A stretch of 7,649 nt of DNA from Opitutus sp. GAS368. GTDB taxonomy: Bacteria; Verrucomicrobiota; Verrucomicrobiae; Opitutales; UBA953. A program made the translations under genes and the position numbers. This document shows positions 1 through 5,236 of this stretch, in pieces (the stretch's first letter is position 1; each line of letters starts with the position of its first letter). The stretch covers positions 1 through 7,649 of the forward strand of contig CALQQQ010000049.1 in NCBI GenBank assembly GCA_943332745.1, given 5' to 3'. The notes beneath the pieces were generated by a model, which was given only the letters and a program-made list of their open reading frames with translations, was not told the DNA's origin and ran no database searches.

Positions 1-413
1 TCGACGCCGAGGAGTTCGCGGAGGCTGTTGCGGTATTCGCGTCGGTTGAGGCGGCGCATCGTGATGACGCCGTTCTGGTCGCATAGTTTCTTACGGGCGG
101 CCACCATCATATTGGAAAGGTCGTCGAGTAGCTCCGTCTTGGCGGCGGCGGAGGGTTGCTTCTTATCCTCCGGTGGCATCTCGCCGGAGTTGATCTGGTT
201 GAGCACCTTCTGCCAGCGCTCGGCGGTCTCGACGGTGTCGACCTTGAGGGGGAGCTGGTCGATGCGGAATTTACCCTTCTGCTTGTCCGGGCCGTGGCAA
301 GAGACGCAGGTGTCCTTGAAGAGCTGCTGGTGCTTGGCATCCAGACGAACCTCCGGAGCATCTTCAGCCGCGAAGGCCAAAGAGGCGAAAAGGACAGGGA
401 GCAGGTGCTTCAT
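1..413 (-). CDS. Exported planctomycete-type cytochrome c / DUF1587-DUF1592 family protein, C-terminus cut by window edge
   Basis: Only the first 137 residues are in the window. The ATG at 413-411 opens a signal peptide (MKHLLPVLFASLAFA, cleavage probably near AFA-AED). A c-type haem attachment motif CVSCH follows at residues 36-40, followed by GPDKQKG and then GEMPP at 77-81. This arrangement matches the planctomycete cytochrome c domain (PSCyt1, PF07635), in which a Met just before PP is a plausible distal haem ligand. Near the edge, RRLNRREYRNSLRELLGV (120-137) resembles the start of the DUF1587 domain, which in known relatives precedes DUF1592, DUF1588 and DUF1585 in large exported proteins. 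Their biochemical role is not established; redox or electron-transfer work is inferred from the haem site. A DUF1552 partner often sits next to such genes and could lie just left of this window. No Shine-Dalgarno is visible before the ATG. The gene starts 130 bases after the previous stop, so it may have its own promoter. The family call is firm; the function is not. Confidence 0.88.
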   Translation of the reverse strand, partial: MKHLLPVLFASLAFAAEDAPEVRLDAKHQQLFKDTCVSCHGPDKQKGKFRIDQLPLKVDTVETAERWQKVLNQINSGEMPPEDKKQPSAAAKTELLDDLSNMMVAARKKLCDQNGVITMRRLNRREYRNSLRELLGV

Positions 414-453
414 GAAAAGACGGGGTCCGAAGGGGTTTGGGGTATCGATATGA

Positions 454-463
454 GTGTCGACAC
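454..463. promoter_or_regulatory. Perfect 10-bp palindrome, possible operator
   Basis: GTGTCGACAC is identical on both strands and lies 41-50 bases upstream of the cytochrome gene's ATG. Another perfect palindrome, TATCGATA, lies four bases closer to the gene at 443-450. The position suits a regulator binding site, but palindromes of this size also occur by chance. No regulator gene is visible in the window. Confidence 0.22.
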
Positions 464-475
464 ACCAAGGGCTGA

Positions 476-494
476 CAAGCCCCGAGGGGGCTTG
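476..494 (-). terminator. GC-rich stem-loop after the propeller gene, possible terminator
   Basis: CAAGCCCC and GGGGCTTG form a perfect 8-bp stem around a 3-base loop, 49 bases past the stop codon of the upstream gene. On the minus strand the stem is followed by TCAGCCCTTGG and not by a U-run, so it lacks the second half of a standard intrinsic terminator. It could still mark the 3' end of the upstream message or protect it from exonucleases. Confidence 0.35.
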
Positions 495-542
495 GTTCCT
501 GATAATTCCGTGACCCTGCGTCTTTTGCCCTGCCAATCGCTC

Positions 543-1439
543 TTAGCGCAATACTTCCGCCTGCGGCTTGCCCTCGGCATCCAGCAGCTGGAACTCATGG
601 ACCCCTTGATTGGAGGCATCCGTGTAGGTCCAGACGACCTTCTTCTCTCGGGTGATCTCGACGAGCTTGGCCTGCGGGGCGCGGGCGGCGTAGTTGCTGA
701 AGACGATGTTGCCGTTAGGCAGCCAGGAGAGGGCCGTGGTGCGGTTGACCTGCACGCCCGCGAGGTCGCCATCCCGGAGTTCCCAGACGATCTTACCGGC
801 CGCATCGACCTCGATGATATGGCTGCCGACGGTGAGGCTGATGAGCGTGTGGCCGGCGGCGTTACGCAGGCAGCAGAAGGAGCGGTTGTCCAAGGTCGAC
901 TCCGGGCTCTTGCGTTCCCAGACGACTTTTCCGGCGCCGTCATATTCGCGGACGGTCTTGTCCTGGGGGACGAGGTAGTGGCCGTTGGGAAGTTTGCGGG
1001 CCATGCGGCTCTGCATGTGGTGATTGGTGACCTGGCAACCCAGCGGGATCTCGACCTTGATCGAACCGTCGCGGGCGACCTCGAGCAGGCGCGGTTTATC
1101 ACCCGCTTCGGTCAGCATCACGTTGCCGTCAGCAAGCAGGACGGCCGTGTTCACTTCCGACTGCGCGCCCTTGTATTCCCAGACGACTTTCTGGTCGCGG
1201 GTCACTTCGACGACGGCACCGCCGGGATAGGCCTTCGTTTTCGAGAGCGTGAGCAGCAGGTTGCCGTTCGGCAGGATATAGCCATCGCGCGTGACCGCGG
1301 GATATTTCCAAGTGACTTTGCCGGAGGCATCGACGATCTGCGTCAGGCCGCCGAGCATCAGGAAGGAACGACCGCCCGGCTGGTCAGCAGCGGCGAGCGA
1401 GAGGCCTGTGAGGAGCAGGCAGAGGAGGGGACGGATCAT
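543..1439 (-). CDS. Exported beta-propeller protein with six W-motif repeats (PQQ-like/ASST-like fold)
   Basis: This gene encodes 298 residues. A signal peptide is visible (MIRPLLCLLLTGLSLAAADQ). A repeat of about 43-50 residues has strands ending in KVTWKY (41-46), KVVWEY (84-89), a degenerate SIKVEI (127-132), KVVWER (171-176), KIVWEL (216-221) and KVVWTY (267-272). Most are paired with turns of the LPNGN type (56-60, 102-106, 150-154, 240-244). This predicts a six-bladed propeller in the periplasm or outside the cell. His140-His141 and His281 sit where related ASST/PQQ-like propellers often carry conserved His residues, but no activity can be assigned. The start is the ATG at 1439-1437: it opens the signal peptide, overlaps the hydrolase stop as ATGA, and has AGGA six bases upstream (1449-1446). 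The reading frame stays open further up to 1706, but that stretch is out-of-frame hydrolase sequence. Coupled translation with the hydrolase suggests a shared substrate or complex. Confidence 0.87.
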   Translation of the reverse strand: MIRPLLCLLLTGLSLAAADQPGGRSFLMLGGLTQIVDASGKVTWKYPAVTRDGYILPNGNLLLTLSKTKAYPGGAVVEVTRDQKVVWEYKGAQSEVNTAVLLADGNVMLTEAGDKPRLLEVARDGSIKVEIPLGCQVTNHHMQSRMARKLPNGHYLVPQDKTVREYDGAGKVVWERKSPESTLDNRSFCCLRNAAGHTLISLTVGSHIIEVDAAGKIVWELRDGDLAGVQVNRTTALSWLPNGNIVFSNYAARAPQAKLVEITREKKVVWTYTDASNQGVHEFQLLDAEGKPQAEVLR

Positions 1440-2635
1440 TTGATTTCCTGGTAATCGGAGGTGAGCGTCAGCTGGTCGGCGTAGGCGTTGATATACCAGG
1501 CGGTCGTGCCGGGGGGCAACGGAGCGGAGGTCGTCGTGCCGCCGCCGCCGCTGGCGGCCATGGCGGGCGCCTCGATCCATTTCCGTGTGCCAGTGAAGCC
1601 CTTGTCGGTCGTCGACACGAGGACGGCGCGCGTGATGGGTTTGGTGGAATGGAAGACGGCGATGGCCGTGCCGGAGTCGGTCTTGGCTGAAGGCGAGCGG
1701 CCCCACGGTTTGCCGGTCTCGACGACGCTCTTCGCGAAGGCATAGCTATCGGGCGGGTTCCAGCCGGCGGGGTGGCTGTGGCCCATCTTCGAGACGAGCG
1801 AGACCATGCGAGGTCCGGGTGCTTTGCGGTAGTTCTCGGCTTGGCAACCCAGCGGGAAGTGGGCGTCCTGCGGCCAGGAGAGCCAGAGGACCGGCATCTT
1901 CACGCGCTCGGCGTAGTTCATGCCGTCCCAGACCTGTTGGTAGCCTTCGTTGTCATGCAGGGCTTTGCCCCAGCCGTTCTCTGCGTCGAAGAGATGTCCG
2001 CAGCCATAGGTCGGGATGCCGAAGGCGAAACGTTCATCGAGCCCGATGGCGGTGCTCGTGATCACGCCGCCCCAGGAGATGCCCATCACGCCGATCTTGG
2101 AGGCGTCGACTTCCGGGAGTGAGCGCAGCAGTGAATTCGCCAGCATCGTATCGGCGAGGGCGTGATACATCCACTGTTCCTTCAGCGGGAGCTTCGTGTC
2201 AACGAAGGTGCCGTCACGGGCCGGTCCGGCAAAGGGATGGCGGGACCACGTGCTACGGCCTTTCACCTTGTTCTCGTTCACGTCGGTCTGGCCTTCGACC
2301 GCGATGCTGATGGCCGCGAACCCTTGGTCGTTCCATTTCTTCACCCATTCCTTGAAGGCCGTGCCGCCGCCGCCATGGATCAGGACGATGCCAGGGACCT
2401 TGCTTTCGCGCTTGGCCGGCAATCCGATCCAGGCAAAGACGCGGGTCGGCTTTCCGCCGTAGGGTAGGGCGTCGTAGTAGATCGCCCGGACCTGCCCCTC
2501 GGGCTTGAAGCCCTCGGCCTCGTAGGTCTTGGGGGCCTGGGCGCAGGTGTCGACGAGCCCCAGCACCACCTTGCGGTCAGCGATGGATTCGGCGTGGAGC
2601 GAGGTCACGAGCAGCAGATAGGCGAGGTGTCGCAT
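1436..2635 (-). CDS. Exported alpha/beta hydrolase, acetylxylan-esterase/dienelactone-hydrolase type
   Basis: This gene encodes 399 residues with a short signal peptide (MRHLAYLLLVTSLHA). The alpha/beta hydrolase core runs from about residue 50 to 310. The oxyanion-hole region is HGGGGT (87-92). The nucleophile elbow is GISWGG with Ser187. The likely acid is Asp257 in WPQDAHF, and the likely catalytic His is His286 or His288 in MGHSHPAGW. The layout is that of secreted acetylxylan esterases and relatives of PhoPQ-activated proteins, so removal of acyl groups from a polysaccharide is the best guess; peptidase activity cannot be excluded. A C-terminal beta-rich segment (about 320-399) contains a glycine-rich turn (GGGG at 363-366) and ends in PPGTTAWYINAYAD plus SDYQEI, which is normal for this type. 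The ATG at 2635-2633 has no Shine-Dalgarno; five C residues precede it directly. The stop overlaps the start of the next gene. Confidence 0.9.
   Translation of the reverse strand: MRHLAYLLLVTSLHAESIADRKVVLGLVDTCAQAPKTYEAEGFKPEGQVRAIYYDALPYGGKPTRVFAWIGLPAKRESKVPGIVLIHGGGGTAFKEWVKKWNDQGFAAISIAVEGQTDVNENKVKGRSTWSRHPFAGPARDGTFVDTKLPLKEQWMYHALADTMLANSLLRSLPEVDASKIGVMGISWGGVITSTAIGLDERFAFGIPTYGCGHLFDAENGWGKALHDNEGYQQVWDGMNYAERVKMPVLWLSWPQDAHFPLGCQAENYRKAPGPRMVSLVSKMGHSHPAGWNPPDSYAFAKSVVETGKPWGRSPSAKTDSGTAIAVFHSTKPITRAVLVSTTDKGFTGTRKWIEAPAMAASGGGGTTTSAPLPPGTTAWYINAYADQLTLTSDYQEIK
1446..1449 (-). promoter_or_regulatory. Shine-Dalgarno-like AGGA inside the hydrolase gene
   Basis: AGGA lies six bases before the ATG at 1439-1437, inside the last codons of the hydrolase gene. 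It supports that ATG as the start of the W-motif propeller. It is the only convincing ribosome-binding site among the six visible starts. Confidence 0.5.
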
Positions 2636-2717
2636 GGGGGTAAGTGGTGTAAGAGAATGGGGTCAGACCCCATTAATAGGGTCTGACCCCATTATGCGGG
2701 CAAGGTCGGGTGGGTAT
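2636..2717. other. Intergenic region carrying the nested palindrome
   Basis: This 82-base gap lies between the stop of the FG-GAP gene (2720-2718) and the start of the hydrolase. It is mostly taken up by the palindrome pair at 2656-2693. The 20 bases between the palindrome and the hydrolase ATG hold no Shine-Dalgarno and no clear -10 box. The hydrolase is therefore either expressed by readthrough or from a promoter I cannot recognise. Confidence 0.5.
2656..2693. repeat. Paired 19-bp palindromes, REP/BIME-like, possibly also a terminator
   Basis: Two 19-bp units abut exactly: AATGGGGTCAGACCCCATT (2656-2674) and AATAGGGTCTGACCCCATT (2675-2693). The first is a perfect palindrome around its central base; the second has one mismatch. 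They differ only at unit positions 4 and 10. The pair also folds as one long hairpin, because 2656-2670 and 2679-2693 are perfect 15-bp inverted arms around an 8-base loop. Exact tandem palindromes between genes are typical of REP-type elements spread by RAYT transposases. On the minus strand the hairpin starts 25 bases after the FG-GAP stop and is followed by CTCTTAC, so it could also end or stabilise that message. The repeat structure is seen directly; both roles are inferred. Confidence 0.8.
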
Positions 2718-3959
2718 TTACTTCTGGGTGAAGACGAACACGCCGTGCTTGTTGGCGATGACGATGTCCGGCTTGTTGTCCTGGTTCACCTTGCCGGCGA
2801 AGAACTGGGTGCCGACGCCGCTGTCGTTGTCGATGCGGCGGGGGACGAACGAGGCGGCACCCTTGCCGTCGCGGTTGAGTTCGAACCAATTGAGCACCGG
2901 GTCGGCGTTCGGTTCGTCGTCGCCCTTGATGCCGTGGGCCCAGCGGCGCTTGCCGCAGACGATGTCGGGCAAGCCGTCGCCGTTGATGTCTTCGAGTTGG
3001 ACGGCGTGGATCTGGCTGAAGCCCTTGCCGTCGGCGTTGTCTTCCTTGGTCTTGCCGAGGATGACGTGCTCCGTGAAGGAGCCGTCGGCGTTCTGTTCGA
3101 ACCAGGAGAGGCCGTAGCTGTGGGCCTTGATGCTCGTGATGACGTCGGGGCGGCCATCCTTGTTCACGTCGTAGACGTACATCTGGGCGCCACCTTGGCC
3201 GAAGTTGGCCTTGTGGAATTTCCATGGGCCGGGGGCGGCGAGGTCCTTGGGCTGTTCGTACCAGCCGTTGGCCTCGAGGATGTCCATGCGGCCGTCACCG
3301 TTGACGTCGCCGGCGCCGTAGCCGTGCGTGTACTTGAAGATCTTCTGGTCGTTCTCCTTGGACTTCTCGGTGATGGCGTGGAACTTCGCCTTGCCGAAGG
3401 GATTGGCCCAATCGATCTCGGCGTAGCCGAACTGGCCGCCATGGCGCCCCTTGTTGTTCTTCGGGTCCTTCTTGAAGTCGCTCGTATGGACGAGAAGCTC
3501 GGGCTTGCCGTCACCGTTCATGTCGACGAGTTGGGGGGATTCACCGTCGGCGACGTCGAAGATGTTATGGACGGTCCAGGGGCCGGGCTTGCCCTTCGGG
3601 TTCTCGTAGACGAGGGCGGGGTCGCCCGGGAAGCCGTAGACGAGGATGTCGGCCCAGCCGTCGCCATTGAAGTCGTAGGCGTAGGAGATGAAGTAGTCGG
3701 AATAACCCGTGGCGCCGTTGAAGGGCGTCTTGTTCGGTCCCTTGTCATGGGAGGGTTCGACGGCGTAGCTGATGCGCTGCTTGAAGTCAGGGCCCTTCCA
3801 GATGTACCAGCCGGCGGCGACGTCGACATGGCCGTCATGGTCGAAGTCGGCGACCGCGCAACCTTCGGCGACGAAGTCCTTGGTCAGGGTCTGCTTGGTG
3901 AAGCTGACCTCGGCGGCGGTAGCCGTCGCGGCGAGGAGGAGGGAGGCGAGGAATCGCAT
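2718..3959 (-). CDS. Exported FG-GAP/VCBS repeat beta-propeller with calcium-type loops
   Basis: This gene encodes 413 residues with a signal peptide (MRFLASLLLAATATAAE). Seven repeats carry the DxDxDG-type calcium loop of integrin-like FG-GAP/VCBS blades: DFDHDGHVD (38-46), DFNGDGWAD (96-104), DMNGDGKPE (146-154), DVNGDGRMD (218-226), DVNKDGRPD (264-272), DINGDGLPD (324-332) and a degenerate KVNQDNKPD (390-398). This predicts one complete seven-bladed propeller that fills the whole mature protein, with no enzyme domain. Such proteins usually bind calcium and act in adhesion or in binding proteins or sugars; no enzymatic residue set is apparent. An insert of lysine-rich sequence (about 157-210) lies between blades three and four. 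The start follows five C residues with no Shine-Dalgarno. The gene lies 77 bases after the lipoprotein and is followed by the palindrome pair, so it may end a transcript. Confidence 0.9.
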   Translation of the reverse strand: MRFLASLLLAATATAAEVSFTKQTLTKDFVAEGCAVADFDHDGHVDVAAGWYIWKGPDFKQRISYAVEPSHDKGPNKTPFNGATGYSDYFISYAYDFNGDGWADILVYGFPGDPALVYENPKGKPGPWTVHNIFDVADGESPQLVDMNGDGKPELLVHTSDFKKDPKNNKGRHGGQFGYAEIDWANPFGKAKFHAITEKSKENDQKIFKYTHGYGAGDVNGDGRMDILEANGWYEQPKDLAAPGPWKFHKANFGQGGAQMYVYDVNKDGRPDVITSIKAHSYGLSWFEQNADGSFTEHVILGKTKEDNADGKGFSQIHAVQLEDINGDGLPDIVCGKRRWAHGIKGDDEPNADPVLNWFELNRDGKGAASFVPRRIDNDSGVGTQFFAGKVNQDNKPDIVIANKHGVFVFTQK

Positions 3960-4036
3960 GGGGGTATCATTAATACACCCTACGCCCCGAATGGTTGCGA
4001 GGAGTTTTTGGAAAATGCCGAATCGCGGCCTTATGG
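3960..4036. other. Short intergenic region before the FG-GAP gene
   Basis: On the minus strand, 4029-4017 can form a weak hairpin (GCCG/CGGC, 5-base loop) followed by ATTTTCC, a poor candidate terminator for the lipoprotein gene. GTATTAAT at 3978-3971 resembles a -10 box only 11 bases before the ATG, without a matching -35. If real, it would give a nearly leaderless message. Neither signal is strong enough to call alone. Confidence 0.2.
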
Positions 4037-5236
4037 TTACTCCAAGCGGCCGAACATGATGCGTTCTTTACGGCTGGGATCGGAGTTGCCCTGGGTCACG
4101 CAGAACCAAATCTGTCCATTGGCCTCAACGAAAGTGGGGTATTGGAAGGACTTCGTGGTTTCGAAGCGGTACTTGCGCTCCCAGGTCTTACCGTCCTTGG
4201 AGACATCGAGGTTGAAGACGCTGCGGCTGACCTTGTCGATCTGGGTGCGTTCCTGCCAGCCGAGGTAATAGATGCCATTGAACTTGTCGAAGGTCGGCTT
4301 GGACGCGGCGCCATTCTTCACGAAGTCCTTCTCGCCGCCAATCGTCCAGGTCTTGCCGTCCTTGCTTTCGGAGAACCAGTAGTTGCGGTCGCCGTTCTCC
4401 TTGCGACAGATGGCGAGCCAAGTGCCATCGGGGAGGCGGTTGACAGCTGGTTCGGTCAGCGCGGGTTCGCCGGGGCCATTGAAGTGTCCGACAATCGTCA
4501 GCGTGTCGGCGGCGGCGTTGAGGGTGCAGAGCGCCTGCTGGGCCCCTAGGTAGTTGTTGATGGCGATGTAAGTTCGGCCGTCGAACTCTTTGAAATTATC
4601 GAAGAGGTATAGGCCGGCGTCGACGGGCTTGCGCTTGAAGCCCTGCTTGGCGGCGTCGGCGTAGAGATGCTTCGGCTGAAGGTCGAACGTGCCGTCGCTC
4701 GTCGTGAGCTTCATGCGATGGATCGCCGCTTCGAAGGTCAGCGTGGCCAGATCGAAGTCGCGGTAATAGGTCTGCGATTGGCGCTTGCCGGGTTGCTCGC
4801 TGGCGAACCAGCAGCGGAGGGTGTGCGGGCCGACCTGCTTGACGCGCGGCACGAAGCAGGCACCGACGGATAGCGTCTCGTTGGTGAAGGCTTGTTCGGA
4901 GCGGGCGATCGTCATCACGTCGAGCAGGCGGTCGTTGCGCAGGTCGACGATCGAGAGGGTCGCATAGACGAAGGGCCACTGCGCAGCTTCGCCGGCTTGT
5001 CGTTCGTTGACCTCGGTCACGACATAAGCGCGGTCACCGACGATGGCGAAGTGGGCGTCGTGGGCGCCTTTGACGTCGGGTCCGGTGACCTTGAACAGTC
5101 CGGCCATGACCTTGTCGCCGGCGGCCTTGGCATCCCAGCCAGCAGGGAGGAGCGAGGTGGCGATCTGGCTATCATCTTTCGACGTGGAGCAGCCCACGAG
5201 CAAAGCCGAGAGGCAGAGGAGCAGTCGGGTTTTCAT
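4037..5236 (-). CDS. Lipoprotein with Asp-box (BNR) repeats, sialidase-like propeller
   Basis: This gene encodes 399 residues. The N-terminus MKTRLLLCLSALLVGC ends in a lipobox (LVGC, Cys16 acylated), and Ser17 at position +2 is compatible with outer-membrane sorting. Two Asp boxes, SKDGKTW, lie at 291-297 and 346-352. The segment before the first box (EP...DG...R, 262-278) matches the spacing of the sialidase-like gene at the right edge (EP...DG...R), and the C-terminal YPTF...QIWF part resembles that protein's YPDG...QWLHF part. The C-terminal half is therefore a distant relative of it. The N-terminal half (about 25-250) is not recognised, though it is strand-rich and fits further blades. 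True sialidase activity is unproven; sugar binding or a different glycosidase is equally possible. The ATG at 5236-5234 overlaps the flavoprotein stop as ATGA. It opens the lipoprotein signal and is preferred over the open frame reaching 5491, which is flavoprotein sequence. Confidence 0.85.
   Translation of the reverse strand: MKTRLLLCLSALLVGCSTSKDDSQIATSLLPAGWDAKAAGDKVMAGLFKVTGPDVKGAHDAHFAIVGDRAYVVTEVNERQAGEAAQWPFVYATLSIVDLRNDRLLDVMTIARSEQAFTNETLSVGACFVPRVKQVGPHTLRCWFASEQPGKRQSQTYYRDFDLATLTFEAAIHRMKLTTSDGTFDLQPKHLYADAAKQGFKRKPVDAGLYLFDNFKEFDGRTYIAINNYLGAQQALCTLNAAADTLTIVGHFNGPGEPALTEPAVNRLPDGTWLAICRKENGDRNYWFSESKDGKTWTIGGEKDFVKNGAASKPTFDKFNGIYYLGWQERTQIDKVSRSVFNLDVSKDGKTWERKYRFETTKSFQYPTFVEANGQIWFCVTQGNSDPSRKERIMFGRLE

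Larger units (their letters stand above)
414..542. other. Intergenic region with three short palindromes
   Basis: This 129-base gap separates the stop of the W-motif propeller gene from the start of the cytochrome gene. From the cytochrome start outward it holds an 8-bp palindrome TATCGATA at 443-450, a 10-bp palindrome GTGTCGACAC at 454-463, and a GC-rich stem-loop at 476-494. TTGTCA on the minus strand (478-473) resembles a -35 box, but no good -10 hexamer lies at the usual distance, so I do not call a promoter. No small ORF is supported here. Confidence 0.4.

Noticed and set aside
156..1454. A 432-codon open frame on the plus strand
   Set aside because: It runs antisense across the propeller gene, the 414-542 gap and the cytochrome gene. 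Its composition is that of a shadow frame in GC-rich DNA, while the minus strand has signal peptides and recognised motifs.
1538..1552. A short run of GCC triplets
   Set aside because: It encodes the Gly-rich turn near the end of the hydrolase, in a C-terminal segment normal for the family. It is too short to suggest anything beyond codon bias.
543..1706. A longer version of the W-motif propeller starting at 1706
   Set aside because: The extra 89 residues are Arg/His-rich out-of-frame hydrolase sequence. The ATG at 1439 begins a proper signal peptide and has an SD-like AGGA.
2950..3680. Regularly spaced similar DNA segments that might suggest a CRISPR or tandem repeat array
   Set aside because: They are the coding sequences of the Asp/Asn/Gly-rich calcium loops of the FG-GAP blades; spacing is uneven and the reading frame is kept.
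4017..4029. A hairpin after the lipoprotein gene as an intrinsic terminator
   Set aside because: The stem is only four base pairs and the T-run that follows is short. It is mentioned with the gap but not called as a terminator.
2634..4268. A 544-codon open frame on the plus strand opposite the FG-GAP gene
   Set aside because: It is antisense to a clear FG-GAP protein. Repeated Asp and Gly codons read backwards give Val- and Ala-rich sequence without stops. Its first codons are merely the palindrome pair, and no family features are visible.
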